Origin: Nemertoderma westbladi
Lineage: Eukaryota; Xenacoelomorpha; Nemertodermatida; Nemertodermatidae
Length of the DNA: 36,185 bases
Direction of reading: 5' to 3'
Assembly (NCBI GenBank): GCA_032718475.1
Contig: JAUCBJ010006379.1
Location: forward strand, 1-36,185
Part shown: positions 19,451-29,009 of the stretch, in pieces
Layout: every line of letters begins with the position of its first letter
Numbering within the stretch: the stretch's first letter is position 1
Translations under genes and position numbers: made by a program
Notes under the pieces: generated by a model
What the model was told of the DNA's origin: nothing
The model's input: the letters and a program-made list of their open reading frames with translations, nothing else
Databases searched by the model: none

Positions 19451-19579
19451 CATAAAAACATTATAACATAAAATATCATGAAAATGTAAGAAAAAATTGG
19501 ACAGTGATTTTGGGACCGGGTTTTAGTCATTAAATTTGATGGACCGCTTACTATCTCAAGCTAGGATGAGGTCTTAGAG

Positions 19580-20437
19580 ATGAGAACGGGACGTTGTGAG
19601 ATATCAGCAATAGCACCAGGATGCGATTATGGGGCGACCATCGACCCCATCCAAATAATAGAATCGATTAATATAAACGCCAGGAGGCCTACAAGGATTG
19701 AGGTCAAGCAATATCGGTTCCTGGACGATATTGATTTCTCATTATCCGAAGTGGACATCGCGAAGGTATCTATCATAGTCGGCATGGACTGCCCGACGGC
19801 CCACGAGAGAGTACCGACCATATTTGGAGGGGATAAACAATGAGATCCGATGGCGATTCTTACGCCGTTCGGGTGGACACTAAGTGGCCCAATCAGGACC
19901 AAAATCCCATTCAGCGTGTCAGAATCATCAGGGTGCATGTTCACAGGCACAATGAGAGAGATGGAGGATGAAGGAGTAGAGGAGCAACTTAAGAGGTAGC
20001 ACTTCGAGGGTTTGAAGGAGGCCGGGGTCGGAACCTCGGTAGAGGACAAACAGGCGCTGGAGAGCGTGAAGAACTCGATGAAGTGTGAAGGGGGGCGGTA
20101 CACGATAGGGATGGTATGGAAACAACCAAAGTTACCGCTACCGGACAATAAAGGGATGGTACTGACGAGGCTTTGAAAACTGAAGCAGATGCTCAGATGA
20201 AGCCCCGAGAAGGATGAATACATCCATAAAACGATTAAGAAATACATTGAAAAGGGGTGGGCCGTGGAGTTACCGGTCGACGAGCCAAACACGGACAGGA
20301 CCTACTATTTGCCACTGCAAGTGGCTTTGGATCCAAAGAAGGGAAAACTGCGGATGGTGGTCGATGCATCGGCCAAAACGAATGGCAAGAGCCTAAACGA
20401 CTATCTGATGGAGGCCCCAACATCTACAACTCGGGGA
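19580..20437 (+). pseudogene. BEL pol: protease C-terminal region and RT N-terminus
   Basis: The first part (to 19843) has the BEL signature VSIIVGMDCPTAHERV that follows the protease domain. A TGA at 19841-19843 interrupts it, and the same frame continues with PMAILTPFGWTLSGP, the conserved link to RT. Further stops lie near 19999 (TAG), 20175 (TGA) and 20197 (TGA). After them the frame reads through KKYIEKGWAVELPV, YYLPLQVALDPKKGKLRMVV and DASAKTNGKSLNDYLMEAP, the fingers of the RT. The frame is lost at about 20417. Several stops are TGA or TAG where the family has Arg or Trp, consistent with C-to-T or G-to-A decay. Confidence 0.85.
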
Positions 20438-20778
20438 TAGAGGCCCTGTTGATATTCAGAAATGGGAGGCACGCCTTCACGTGCGACATTGAAGGCATGT
20501 TCAACCAAGTCCGTATGACGGAGGAAGACAGTGATAGTCAGCGCTTCCTATGGTACAACGGCGACGAAGAACCATCGGAGATACCGATGTACAAAATGGT
20601 AGTGCAGAACAGGGGGGCCAAGTCGTCCTCATTCACAATGACTACGGCTGTAAGGGATACAGTGGAGGGCCAGGAAGGAGAATATAGTGGGAAGGCGATC
20701 GACATGATTCGATGCGGATTCTATATAGATGATGGGATGGGATCTGGAAACACAGTTGAAGAAATACTAGAGAGATAG
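20418..20778 (+). pseudogene. BEL pol: RT palm segment
   Basis: Continues the RT in a different frame from the preceding block. It shows YNSGIEALLIFRNG, FTCDIEGMFNQVRM (first catalytic Asp), SQRFLWYNGD, and FYIDDGMGS, the YxDD catalytic box with Ile for the usual Val. The frame closes with TAG near 20776-20778, where a small shift moves the protein to the third frame. Confidence 0.9.
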
Positions 20779-21695
20779 GGCACGAGGTTTGCGACATCAT
20801 AAAAGGATCCGGGTTCAACCTCACCAAGTTCCAGTCCAGCTCCAAGGAATTTATGGAGGCCATAGAAGACAAACGACCAGAGTCAACCATGGACAACCCC
20901 ACAATGGCAAAGGGACAGATTATGGCAGACAAGAGAGTGGAGTCGTAGCAAAAGGTGCTAGGGATCGTGTGGAACCGGGAGACGGATGAGTTGGAGTATC
21001 AACTAAGTCAGGAGGGCGCAGAAATCCATACTAAACGAGGCTATGTATCGTACATAGCAAGGATATATGATCCCCTAGGCCTGGCATCACCATTGTTAGT
21101 CACGGGGAAGCAAATAATGAAGAAAGTGTATAAGTTAAAGGACGATTGGGACGCGGAGGTCCCGGAGGAAATAAGTAGACAGTGGAATAAGTGGATGGGG
21201 AGCCTTGCGGAGATGGGGATGTACAGCATGCCACACGTGTACTTCCCGGATGGAAACATGACGAATCTGGATCTGCATATGTTTTCCGATGCATCCTTGG
21301 AAGCATATGGAGTGGCACTTTATTTGGTACAGCGAAAGGGGGCTCATAAGCCCAGGCTTGCGTTTATTAAAGTGAAGTCAACGCCACCAGATTCAGCACC
21401 AGTGCCGAAACTCGAGCTAACGGCTGCGAGGTTAGGAGAAAGGGCGACAGCTTACTTGATGGACACTATACCCAACATAGTGGAGACACACTACTGGATG
21501 GACTCCATGGTAGTGTTAGGGTGGCTACACAACGAGAAGACAAGATACCCTATATTCGTCGCGAACAGGGTAGACGAGATAAGGGCAACGACTGATCTGG
21601 AAAGGTGGCACTACTGCCCAACCGACGACAATCCAGCAGATCTGTTATCGAGGGGCGTTGTATGCCACACTTTCTCGAGGAAGCAAGAGTTGTAG
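20779..21695 (+). pseudogene. BEL pol: RT thumb and RNase H
   Basis: The frame resumes at about 20781 (HEVCDIIKGSGFNLTKF, the end of the palm), has one TAG at 20946-20948, and then runs to a TAG at 21693-21695. Counting from 20955, the RNase H residues are all present: FSDAS with Asp near 112, KLELTA with Glu near 154, WMDSMVVL with Asp near 183, and NPADLLSRG with Asp near 229. The domain degrades the RNA strand during reverse transcription. Apart from the two stops it is well preserved. Confidence 0.9.
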
Positions 21696-23369
21696 CAACA
21701 TGGGCCATGCTTTCTCAATGATAGGTTGATCTGCCCACCAATGAGGAAGGTGGACCCAGGCAAGGAGGAAGTAGTAGTAGAAGTGGAGGGAGAGGATTCA
21801 GAAGGGGAAGAGATATACAGCCAGTTGGCGAGGGAGATTAGGGAGGTGCCACCGAAACCGAGAGAACCATGTGATAATCCGACAGATAGGCTGCTCAGTT
21901 ACAGCTCCAGCTGGTACAAGACTAAGAAGTTGGTAGCATATTGGAGGGCCTATGGGGATTTCTTCTGGGGAGTTGGTAAGGATACCAAAACGAGACCCAA
22001 TATAGAACTGGAAGGAGCGGCTAAAGCTGTGATATGATACGTGCAAAGAAAGGGGTACACCGACGAAGTGGACAGAGTCAGCAAGCAACAGCGCCTTGGT
22101 CGAGACAGTGAACTCAACCCACTATCTCCGCAATTGAATGATGACGGGATCCTGGTGATGAATTCCAGGGTGGTAAACAACAACAGCCCAGTCATTCCAC
22201 TGAAACCCGTATTAATCCCCAATAAATCACCAGTAGTCCACCAGATCATATGGGACTCCCATAAATCGATACTACACGGAGGTACCAATCAGACCTTGAT
22301 GGAGATACGGAAGACGTTCTGGGTTATCCAACTCAGGAAGATGGTAAAGGCGGTAGTGGGGCAGTGCCAGACCTGCCAACAGACGAGGAAGGAGAGGGCC
22401 ATACAGGAGATGGCGCCATTACAGGCCAACAGAGTGAGGCATCACGACCCGCCATTTACACACTGCGGCATGGACATGTTCGGGCCGATAAAGATAAAGG
22501 TGATGCGGCACACAGAGAAGCATTACAGCATTATCTTTGTCAGCAACAACACAAGAGCGGTGGGAATAGAACTTGCACAGGACGCTACGGCATTGGCATT
22601 TATTAATGGCTTAGAGAGGTTTGTAACCCGCAGAGGGGGGATGGTGGAGGTGTTATCTTCGGATAACGGAACCAACTTTGTGGGAGCGGAGAATGAGTTG
22701 GCCGAGGCTTTCGACATCCTAGAAGGAGATGATGCCAGAGCGGCTATGAGAAAGCATCTCATAAAGTGGGAAAGGAGAATGCCATACGCATCACATACAC
22801 TAGGGTGTGTGGAGAGGCTTGTGGGAAGCTCCACACGCCTGATGACCAAACTGATGAACAACCATATGGTCACGGAAGACGTATTAAGAACAGTGTTAGC
22901 CAAGTGCGAGGGAATCATTAATAGCAGACCACTATATCCCAAGAACGATGACCCGGAATCACTGGACATCCTAACACCAGGTCATTTACTCATGGACAGG
23001 CCGGCGACGATCGACATGCGGGGTATAGATCCAGATGACATACATTTACGCCAAAGCTGGAAAGTTGCCAAGGCAATAAGTGCGGAGTATTGGACGAGAT
23101 GGATAGAAGAGTATCTTCCAACACTACGTAGGAGGAGTAAGTGGAGGAATACTAGCAGAGAGTTGAAGAAGGGTGACTTGGTAATCGTCACAGACGACAT
23201 AATTATCAATAACCAATGGAGACTAGCCAGAGTGGTATATACGTACCCCGATGAGGACGGAAGAATTAGGTCGGTGGAAGTGAGGAATGGAGGAAATATA
23301 GGGGCCAAAGATATGAAAACCTACAGAAGGGCAGTAGGAAAGTGTTGCCTATTGGAAGGGTCACCTTAA
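21696..23369 (+). pseudogene. BEL pol: linker and integrase
   Basis: Same frame as the RNase H block. The linker at 21726-22037 ends in a TGA at 22035-22037; from there to 23369 the frame is open for 442 codons. Counting from 22041, the zinc-binding HHCC residues are H74, H79, C109 and C112. The DDE triad is D145 (GMDMFG), D208 (SSDNGTNF) and E258 (GCVERL), a normal D-E spacing. A C-terminal domain follows (KGDLVIVTDDIIINNQWRLA). Integrase joins the reverse-transcribed DNA to the genome. The stop in the linker and the upstream lesions mean it is not expressed as part of a working polyprotein. Confidence 0.92.
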
Positions 23370-23409
23370 AGTTTAGTCGTTCAATATATTGGACTGAGGG
23401 GGGTGGGTA

Positions 23410-23930
23410 GAACATAGCAGTAAGTTACATAGCGAGTACCATAGAACCTGTAGGCACTGAGGGTGCCACGTAGTAAGCGGAATTAAAGGGTATGTAGGCA
23501 TACCATAGTAGTAGGGTACATAGTGCCGTAGAATTTGTGGGCACTGAGGGCGCCACGTAAGAAAGTAAAGGCTATGTATGTATACCATAGAAGTAGGGTA
23601 CATAGTACCATAGAAGTTGTGGGTACTGAGGGCTCCATGTAGTAAGTGGAAGTGAAGGGAATGTACGCATATCATAGTAGTAGTAGTAGGGTACATAGTA
23701 CCGTAGAAGTTTTGGGCACTGAGGGTGCCACGTAGTGAGTGGAAGTGAAGGGTATGTACAGATACCATAGTAGTAGTAGTAGGGTACATAGTACCGTAGA
23801 AGTTTTGGGCACTGAGGGTGCCACATAGAGACTGGAAGTGAAGGGTATGTACAGATACCGTAGTAGTAGTAGGGTACATAGTACCGTAGAACCTGTAGGC
23901 ACTGAGGGCGCCACGTGAGGAAGTGAGAAG
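23410..23930 (+). repeat. Tandem repeat of about 82-93 bp, six units, downstream of BEL pol
   Basis: The core GCACTGAGGG (once GTACTGAGGG) recurs at about 23454, 23541, 23623, 23716, 23809 and 23899. It is followed by YGCCACGTAG and GGAAGTGAAGGGTATGTA and preceded by GGGTACATAGTACCGTAGAA. A TAG/GTA trinucleotide run of variable length sits inside each unit. Minus-strand open frames (23373-23991) are translations of this array (repeated TLHFHSL/APSVP words) and are not genes. It lies between pol and the presumed 3' end of the retrotransposon. Confidence 0.9.
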
Positions 23931-25040
23931 GTAGATAGTGATAGTAGCACAGGCAGGGGGAGAACATAGATAAAAACAAAATAAAGGTCAAATAATTAGG
24001 GCAATATTAGCACGAAGGAAAAAACAAGGTAGGAGGAAGGCCATTACTGAACGAAACTTGTAACATCTTGTTTAACGGCACTCACTTAAATTGAGCCTTT
24101 GTAAGGCTCCACCAATTGGGTGAGCATGGGAAAGTTGGTGATGGCAGAGAGATTAGTGAAGAAGAGAAAGGCGGAGAAAGCATGGAACGGGCGGGACCGG
24201 GAGTGACGAGTCATATCACCTCCAAGAGGGGGGGTTAAGACGCGTCATGTAGATGAGCATATAATATAATACATGATATAATAATTAATTATTATATATA
24301 ACTCGTATGTATATTATATAATATACCATAGTCAAGTACAACCTTTTTTCCAATTAGCTACTGGGACTGGGGACTAATTGACTAGAACAGCAGGACGAGA
24401 CTTAGACGGATCCCACTGACATGATGCGCACATGTGTGGGACCCAATAAGTGTATGGAGAATATAAAACAAAAATGGGGAATCGGGGGAAGTATGGAGAG
24501 GAGGTGTTGGCACGCGTAGAAGTGAAAGGAGCGAGCAATGAGAGAGGATGAGTCCTAAGGCACCGGAGTGAGAGTAAGCTTCAGTGAGGTCCGTGAGGAA
24601 GATTTGTGTATGGTTAAAGAAGAATTGTATGGAGAGTGAGCATAATGGTCTCAAACTGAGATACCAGATACCTTGGTGCAACATAGCTCGCGAATACATC
24701 AAGGATGGGTAGTAACAACAGACCCATGGGGGCCAGTCTGGAAAGCCGACCCCGAGAAGAAAACTCCACCCCACATCCAATAATAGATTGGGTTCCAGCG
24801 GAATTGAAGCGCACTTGAGGTTGATGCTATCTTCTCACCGGGAAGATAGCATGGGGGGAGTGTAAGCAGATTCAATTCCCTTACATTACCCACCCGAAAA
24901 TGGGACCAGTGGCATTTTACCAATATAGTTGGGGATAGGAGATTACCAGGGGATACGAGATTACCAATAATAATCTCGCCTCATAACCAACTCGGGGGGC
25001 GACACAGGCCCTAAAGCCACAGAGAGAGGTGAGAGGTCAA
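23931..25040. other. Possible 3' LTR remnant and unassigned sequence
   Basis: AGAGGGGGGG at about 24222-24233 looks like a polypurine tract and is followed by TTAAGACGCGTCATG, which could be the start of a BEL 3' LTR; the AT-rich run at 24258-24340 would suit the U3. A second purine run followed by TGTAAGCAG lies at about 24853-24866. There is no 5' LTR to compare, so neither reading can be proved. A perfect 11-bp hairpin stem (ATGCTATCTTC with GAAGATAGCAT, loop 24835-24841) sits at 24824-24852. No gene was recognised; minus-strand frames here lack domains. Confidence 0.35.
24824..24852. other. Perfect 11-bp stem-loop
   Basis: ATGCTATCTTC pairs with GAAGATAGCAT across a 7-base loop, immediately before GGGGGGAGTGTAAGC. 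Function unknown. Confidence 0.6.
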
Positions 25041-25049
25041 ACCACCTCA

Positions 25050-25885
25050 TCACATACAATCATCACCCGGAGAATGATACGATGAGATCGTGCAGTACTT
25101 ATGGTGGAATCCATGAATGGCGAACTTAGTGATCATGGGTCTGCTTTTAGAGATGGGATCGGTCCATTGTCTGTCTCTGAACGCAATTGATGAAAAGAAT
25201 TCTGGTGAAATTGACATATATTTCTCAGTAATTGCATCTAAGTATTTTTGATATTCGGAGGTATGTGGAAGATTTAATTTCCGGATGATTTCCTCAACCA
25301 GCTGTTTTTCTTCGCAGACAGCCAAGACCAGTCAATTTTTCGTCGTTTTGTGTACTCCCGATGACTTTCTTTAAGTAAGATGCCTTAATTCTATCAATGT
25401 CATGCATATTTCTTGCCGATAGGAATGGCCAGATTTTTCGAAATCTGTACTCAATTACAGGTTGAACTTTCAGATGGAATAGCGCAATGGCAGTATTGAG
25501 CGAGAGTAAATGAGGTTTATTTATGGAGTGTGCTGCTTTCATCGCTTTACATATGAGAGCGAGTATATGCTTACTAAAAGTAAGTGTCGTCTGGAATACT
25601 ACACCTAGGTATTGACAAGAGTTAGATATAGATATTGTTTGCCCGTTAAAGTATAACTTGTCGTCGGCGCACAAACGTCCACCTCACCAGAATTTTATAA
25701 CCGATGTTTTGTCCAAGTTAATGGATAAACCATTCTCAACGCACCAGGCTGCAGTGGCATCAAGACCAGCTTGAATTACACGTTCGTGGGGCCTTCGCGC
25801 AGCACGAGGCCCAGTTATGAGATACAAATTAAAATTGTGCGACTGTATCACAAAATCAGGTTATGAGAGATTAACCCACACCACC
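25050..25885 (-). pseudogene. Non-LTR retrotransposon A: ORF2 C-terminal (RT end) fragment
   Basis: From about 25860 the minus strand reads NLYLITGPRAARRP, then QAGLDATAAWCVENGLSIN and LDKTSVIKF. A TGA at about 25684 follows, then GGRLCADDKLYFNGQTI and NSCQYLGVVFQTTLTFSKHI, continuing to about 25310. This is the RT segment after the YADD box and the thumb of a LINE. A frameshift near 25310 moves the final part (VEEIIRKLNLPHTSEYQKYL to TGA or TAG near 25050) to another frame. The catalytic core and endonuclease are missing. At the position just after the RT active site it differs from the copy at 29265-31200 (LYLITGP here, LCFYSNS there), so it is a separate family or lineage. Confidence 0.8.
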
Positions 25886-25985
25886 AATTAATCAAAGAAA
25901 GGGGGACAGTACGTGTTCACCCCTTTTAATCTGCACCCCCCCCCCCCCTCCCCCCACCCACCAATACATAACGCGACATCTACCA
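25880..25985 (+). repeat. C-rich tract
   Basis: A run of about 14 C, then CTCCCCCCACCCACC, at about 25936-25964, between two LINE-derived fragments. Confidence 0.7.
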
Positions 25986-25988
25986 CCT

Positions 25989-26112
25989 ACGGAAGGGTAG
26001 CACGAACTTATTTCCAAACGCACGTTCAATATGCAAAGCCAGGTGGTTTATAGGAATATAATCAATGCAGTACTCGTCTTCATTATAAGCCTCTTTGCGT
26101 TCGACCTGTTTT
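25989..26112 (-). other. Short open frame, possibly coding remnant
   Basis: In a frame different from the ORF1 fragment above, about 40 codons read QVERKEAYNEDEYCIDYIPI then NHLALHIERAFGNKF and stop at TAG near 25989. The composition looks protein-like but I recognise no family; it may be a shifted continuation of the ORF1 fragment. Confidence 0.25.
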
Positions 26113-26506
26113 GTATTAAAATATATTTATTACACGCAGGCTGACGCTCTTTATAATAATAATACCTAGGGATGCCAGCTTCCAGACTTTCAATCTTTAC
26201 TGCCGCGCAAACCCCGCAGAGGAAGTTTTGGTTTGAGAGATCAAGCCCATCGGCAATAGGTGTTTCAATTTCGGTCCAGGAACTCTGACAATGGGAGCAT
26301 TCAATCTTAGCTGTGGTCCATTCCCGTGGTTTCGGCTTCCTTTTCTTCGTCCCAATGACAGATTCTTCTGAAGACGTTCAATTCGCTTTCAGTTTATTGT
26401 TGGCGTTTGTGTTTTGAAGTTGTATTCGAGTGGACAGTCGCGCCGGTTTCGAGGTAACCATACCGACCTGTGATAAGCGTTGGTTTTGTTGAGTGCCGGT
26501 ATTCAT
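26070..26506 (-). pseudogene. LINE ORF1 N-terminal fragment with CxxC...CxxC zinc motif
   Basis: From ATG at 26506 the frame runs 42 codons (Gln/Asn/Thr-rich, basic) to a TGA at 26378-26380, then stays open: a lysine-rich KKRKPKPREW, then CSHCQSSW and, about 26 residues later, FLCGVCAAVKIESLEAGI. Two CxxC pairs followed by the start of a Lys/Glu/Leu heptad-like stretch are the usual head of a LINE ORF1 protein (PHD-like finger plus coiled coil). After about 26180 the frame becomes low-complexity (YYYY) and ends near 26070. It precedes fragment A on the same strand, so it may be the 5' end of that element after a large internal deletion. The TGA follows AAT and may be a decayed CGA. Confidence 0.55.
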
Positions 26507-26734
26507 CTTCTCTCACCTCTTCAATGTCAGATTTTGCAAATACTGATAACACGAATAACGGTATATATTTCAATACTTGTCAATAGTAATATATATAATT
26601 TAGATAACTATTTTATATCTGTACTGTTGAGCAAACTCTACATAAATTTCAACCTGTGTATCGCCGGTAGTGCTGTTGCTGTGCAAGTGCTGAAGTGCTA
26701 TTTGCCACCGGTCACGCGGTCAGCCGGTACCGGT

Positions 26735-26808
26735 AGTAGGGTGGTACCATGGCCTACTACACACAGGCCATGACAAGGACTTTGCTGTGAAATTAGCGTA
26801 GGCTGACT
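26735..26808 (+). repeat. Inverted repeat, left arm (about 73 bp)
   Basis: TGGTACCATGGCCTACTACA followed by CACAGGCCATGACAAGGACT and TTGCTGTGAAATTAGCGTAG is the near-perfect reverse complement of 28535-28606. Homology does not extend further inwards or outwards. Confidence 0.85.
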
Positions 26809-27377
26809 AATGAATTATCAAATATTATATTTTCCATGAATGCAGGGTCCATATTTAAAAGAAGATGACTAGATTTTCGTAAAGAATTTAATTGAAACAG
26901 TATTTAATAATTAATAAATTAATTATCGCTAGAGTTCCTGCAGCTTTTATTTGTTTGTGGCTGAAACTGGCTATGTTTGTGGCAGGAATGTTTGAAAAGC
27001 TAATAAGTCGGTCAATCATGGATGAAATGGAACCAAACTTGGTACACATGTAGTCTATAAAAAATTTAGAAATTCTACACACAGACAGACTTCTACAGTT
27101 CCCCGGTCTGCCGCTAGGGGGCGAATTAACAGAAACGTAAAAATAGCTGTAATTATAGAACCAAAGATCAGATTCATCTGAAATTTAGTAGTAGTTACCT
27201 AAGAGCATTGCTTAATTAGAAATTCTACAGAGACTTTTACAGTTCCTGCCTGCCGCTAGTGGGGAATTGTTAGAGCTCCAGTTCAACGTGCTTAGCACGG
27301 TTTAATAAACAATCAATTAATTATTTTATTCAATACAGTAATTATAACAGTAAATTGCAATGTATTCTATTTTTTAG
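26809..27377. other. AT-rich stretch with repeat fragments
   Basis: 27070-27140 and 27218-27275 are an imperfect direct duplication (GAAATTCTACA...CTGCCGCTAG). 27005-27056 on the minus strand (TACCAAGTTTGG...TTTCATCC then GACCGACTTAT) resembles 29068-29115 on the plus strand; such words are common in the 3' regions of dispersed invertebrate repeats. No gene. Confidence 0.5.
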
Positions 27378-27386
27378 TGAAATCAA

Positions 27387-27642
27387 GAGATAGGAGGGGG
27401 GTGGGACTGGACGCAAATCCCATCTTGGCGAATTAATATCCCGCCTCAATATTAATTTCTAAATTTTGGGAAAGGAGCAGGTTACAGTGGCACGTTATTT
27501 TAACCAAAACAATAAAGTAAACACAATAGAACAGGTTACAGTTTTATTTTTGAGAGTAATCAGCTGTTGTTATTTGCGTCCAATTTCCCCTGGAGAGGGA
27601 TGAATTTTTATTGCGTCCAGTTCCCCCCCCCCCCCCCTATCT
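27387..27642. mobile_element. MITE-1 copy b, 256 bp
   Basis: The left end is GAGATAGGAGGGGGGTGGGA followed by CTGGACGCAAA; the right end is TTGCGTCCAGTT, C15, TATCT. It is flanked by a perfect 9-bp duplication, TGAAATCAA, at 27378-27386 and 27643-27651. The internal sequence is close to the copies at 9600 and 34522, including AAAGGAGCAGGTTACAGTGG and GAGAGTAATCAGCTG. Confidence 0.9.
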
Positions 27643-27773
27643 TGAAATCAAATACCAAAAATATATTTATTATATGAACAATCTAATTGGAAATTGTAAG
27701 TTCGGCCTATGTCTTTACCATAAGCTCAGTATCTTTATCTGGTGTGTTTTTATTATTTTACCAATTATTTAAT

Positions 27774-28113
27774 ATGTTTGATAGAATTGAACAACACCGC
27801 CCAACACAACCAACTCTCTATCCGCCTCGAGCATCGAGAATACGAGAAACTCGATCGAAATACCTGCTTATCCCAGTAGTATCCGTCCGTAGTCACCGGA
27901 CCGCTGCGGTTTACTCCCGTAGAACAGTAGAATTCCCGCAGCTTCCGACCCAATTCGACAACGAATTCGCTTCACACTTTCGCGTCACAGAGAACGTAAT
28001 CCAGTGCGATAACGTCTGCCCAACGTTCAACCATTTCCCCCAGGTGATCCCAGGATCCGGGCCGCCGCTAAACCCAGATCACAATCCTCGTCGATTCGTC
28101 CAGTCGTCGACGT
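27774..28113 (+). CDS. Orphan open frame ending at a splice-donor-like site
   Basis: Not recognised. From ATG at 27774 the frame is open to 28115, about 113 codons. It is noticeably richer in C, G and CpG than its neighbours, and ends at TCGTCGAC/GTAAGTCAGTAAG, a strong match to a 5' splice site at 28112-28113. The predicted residues are Arg-, Pro- and His-rich with a Phe-Asp-Asn-Glu stretch (LPTQFDNEFASHFRV); no signal peptide or transmembrane segment from this ATG. No acceptor or next exon is identifiable nearby. It could be a first exon of a host gene, an exon of an unknown transposon between the flanking inverted repeats, or chance. The frame extends upstream to 27687 with a hydrophobic AT-rich leader that looks like intergenic sequence. 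Confidence 0.3.
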
Positions 28114-28115
28114 AA

Positions 28116-29000
28116 GTCAGTAAGTGGGACTCTTACCACCGCACTCCAAGGTGGGTGACCGGAGTGAGGCATGAGGAACTTGGCAGTGGCCCGCATTACG
28201 ATCTGACCGACCGCCGTATTCCCAGTGTCTGAGTGTAGTAAATACCCAAATAGAATCGTACTGACAAACAAGCAATTCCGTAGTATTCCCCCGTTAATCA
28301 CCTCTTAAAGCAACTCGGCTGCTCGGGTCCAGACACATCGGACTGTCGGGAGCGTTTCAGACAGTAATGGAGCGGCATTTGCGAATATTTCCAATGGTTT
28401 TATAATAAATAAGGGGATTCAACAGTTCAATGCTAAAACAAATGTATTATTCCTAACCCCACCCCAATACAGCAATATACCTAACAGTATATAGCTTAGG
28501 TACCACAGTCTGACAGTACCATAATCAGCACAGTCAGCCTACGCTAATTTCACAGCAAAGTCCTTGTCATGGCCTGTGTGTAGTAGGCCATGGGTGGTAC
28601 CTACGGTGCGCACTACAACGGCAGTACAGCAATACGGTGTACCGTGCCAATGACTGAATGATTAGCGGTAACTATCTAAACTATTATATTATTATTACCG
28701 GTGCCGGTACTGGGCTAATTAGGCCTAAACTATAATCACTGCAAGGGTTCCGGGGCCATGTTTAATTAGATTATTGATATGGCATGTCTGCAGTGTATGG
28801 TACCGGCTGACCAGTATTGCAGTATTGACTGATTGCAGGATTCTCGATTCAGGGATTGAGTACAGCCTGACAGTACCAGTACACATGGTACATGCAGAAT
28901 TGCAAAATTTGTCAGAAACCCAGCTGATTTATCCTACAGTAATAATAATTTAACGCATTTTAAATTTGGATAAATAAATTTATTATAACTGCAATAACAG
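28116..29000. other. Intergenic stretch including an inverted-repeat arm
   Basis: No gene was recognised. Contains the right arm of the 73-bp inverted repeat at 28535-28606 and ACCGGT/GGTACC-rich sequence near 28600-28830. Confidence 0.5.
28535..28606 (-). repeat. Inverted repeat, right arm (about 73 bp)
   Basis: Reverse complement of 26735-26808 with very few differences; arm spacing is about 1.7 kb. Confidence 0.85.
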
Positions 29001-29009
29001 TTACACTGA

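Larger units (their letters stand above)
19566..23369 (+). mobile_element. BEL/Pao LTR retrotransposon, decayed pol, 5'-truncated
   Basis: Domains in order are the C-terminal end of the aspartic protease region, reverse transcriptase, RNase H, and integrase with zinc-binding and DDE core. This order and the sequence signatures (DIEGMFNQVRM, YIDDGM, LELTAARL, integrase after RNase H) are those of the BEL/Pao group. Gag, most of the protease and the 5' LTR are absent. Upstream of 19566 the sequence is unrelated repeat DNA, so the copy is truncated at its 5' side. There are at least two frameshifts (about 20417 and 20775) and several in-frame stops, so it is not functional. Confidence 0.9.

Noticed and set aside
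23373-23991. Minus-strand frames (168 and 139 aa) with repeated motifs
   Set aside because: They translate the 82-93-bp tandem repeat downstream of the BEL pol.
19566-24700. Complete LTR retrotransposon
   Set aside because: No gag, no protease active site and no 5' LTR; sequence upstream of 19566 is MITE and repeat DNA. Only a possible 3' LTR start is visible.
28140-28175. Resemblance of GGTGGGTGACCGGAGTG to part of a 5S rRNA
   Set aside because: Only about ten bases match and the rest of a 5S gene is absent.
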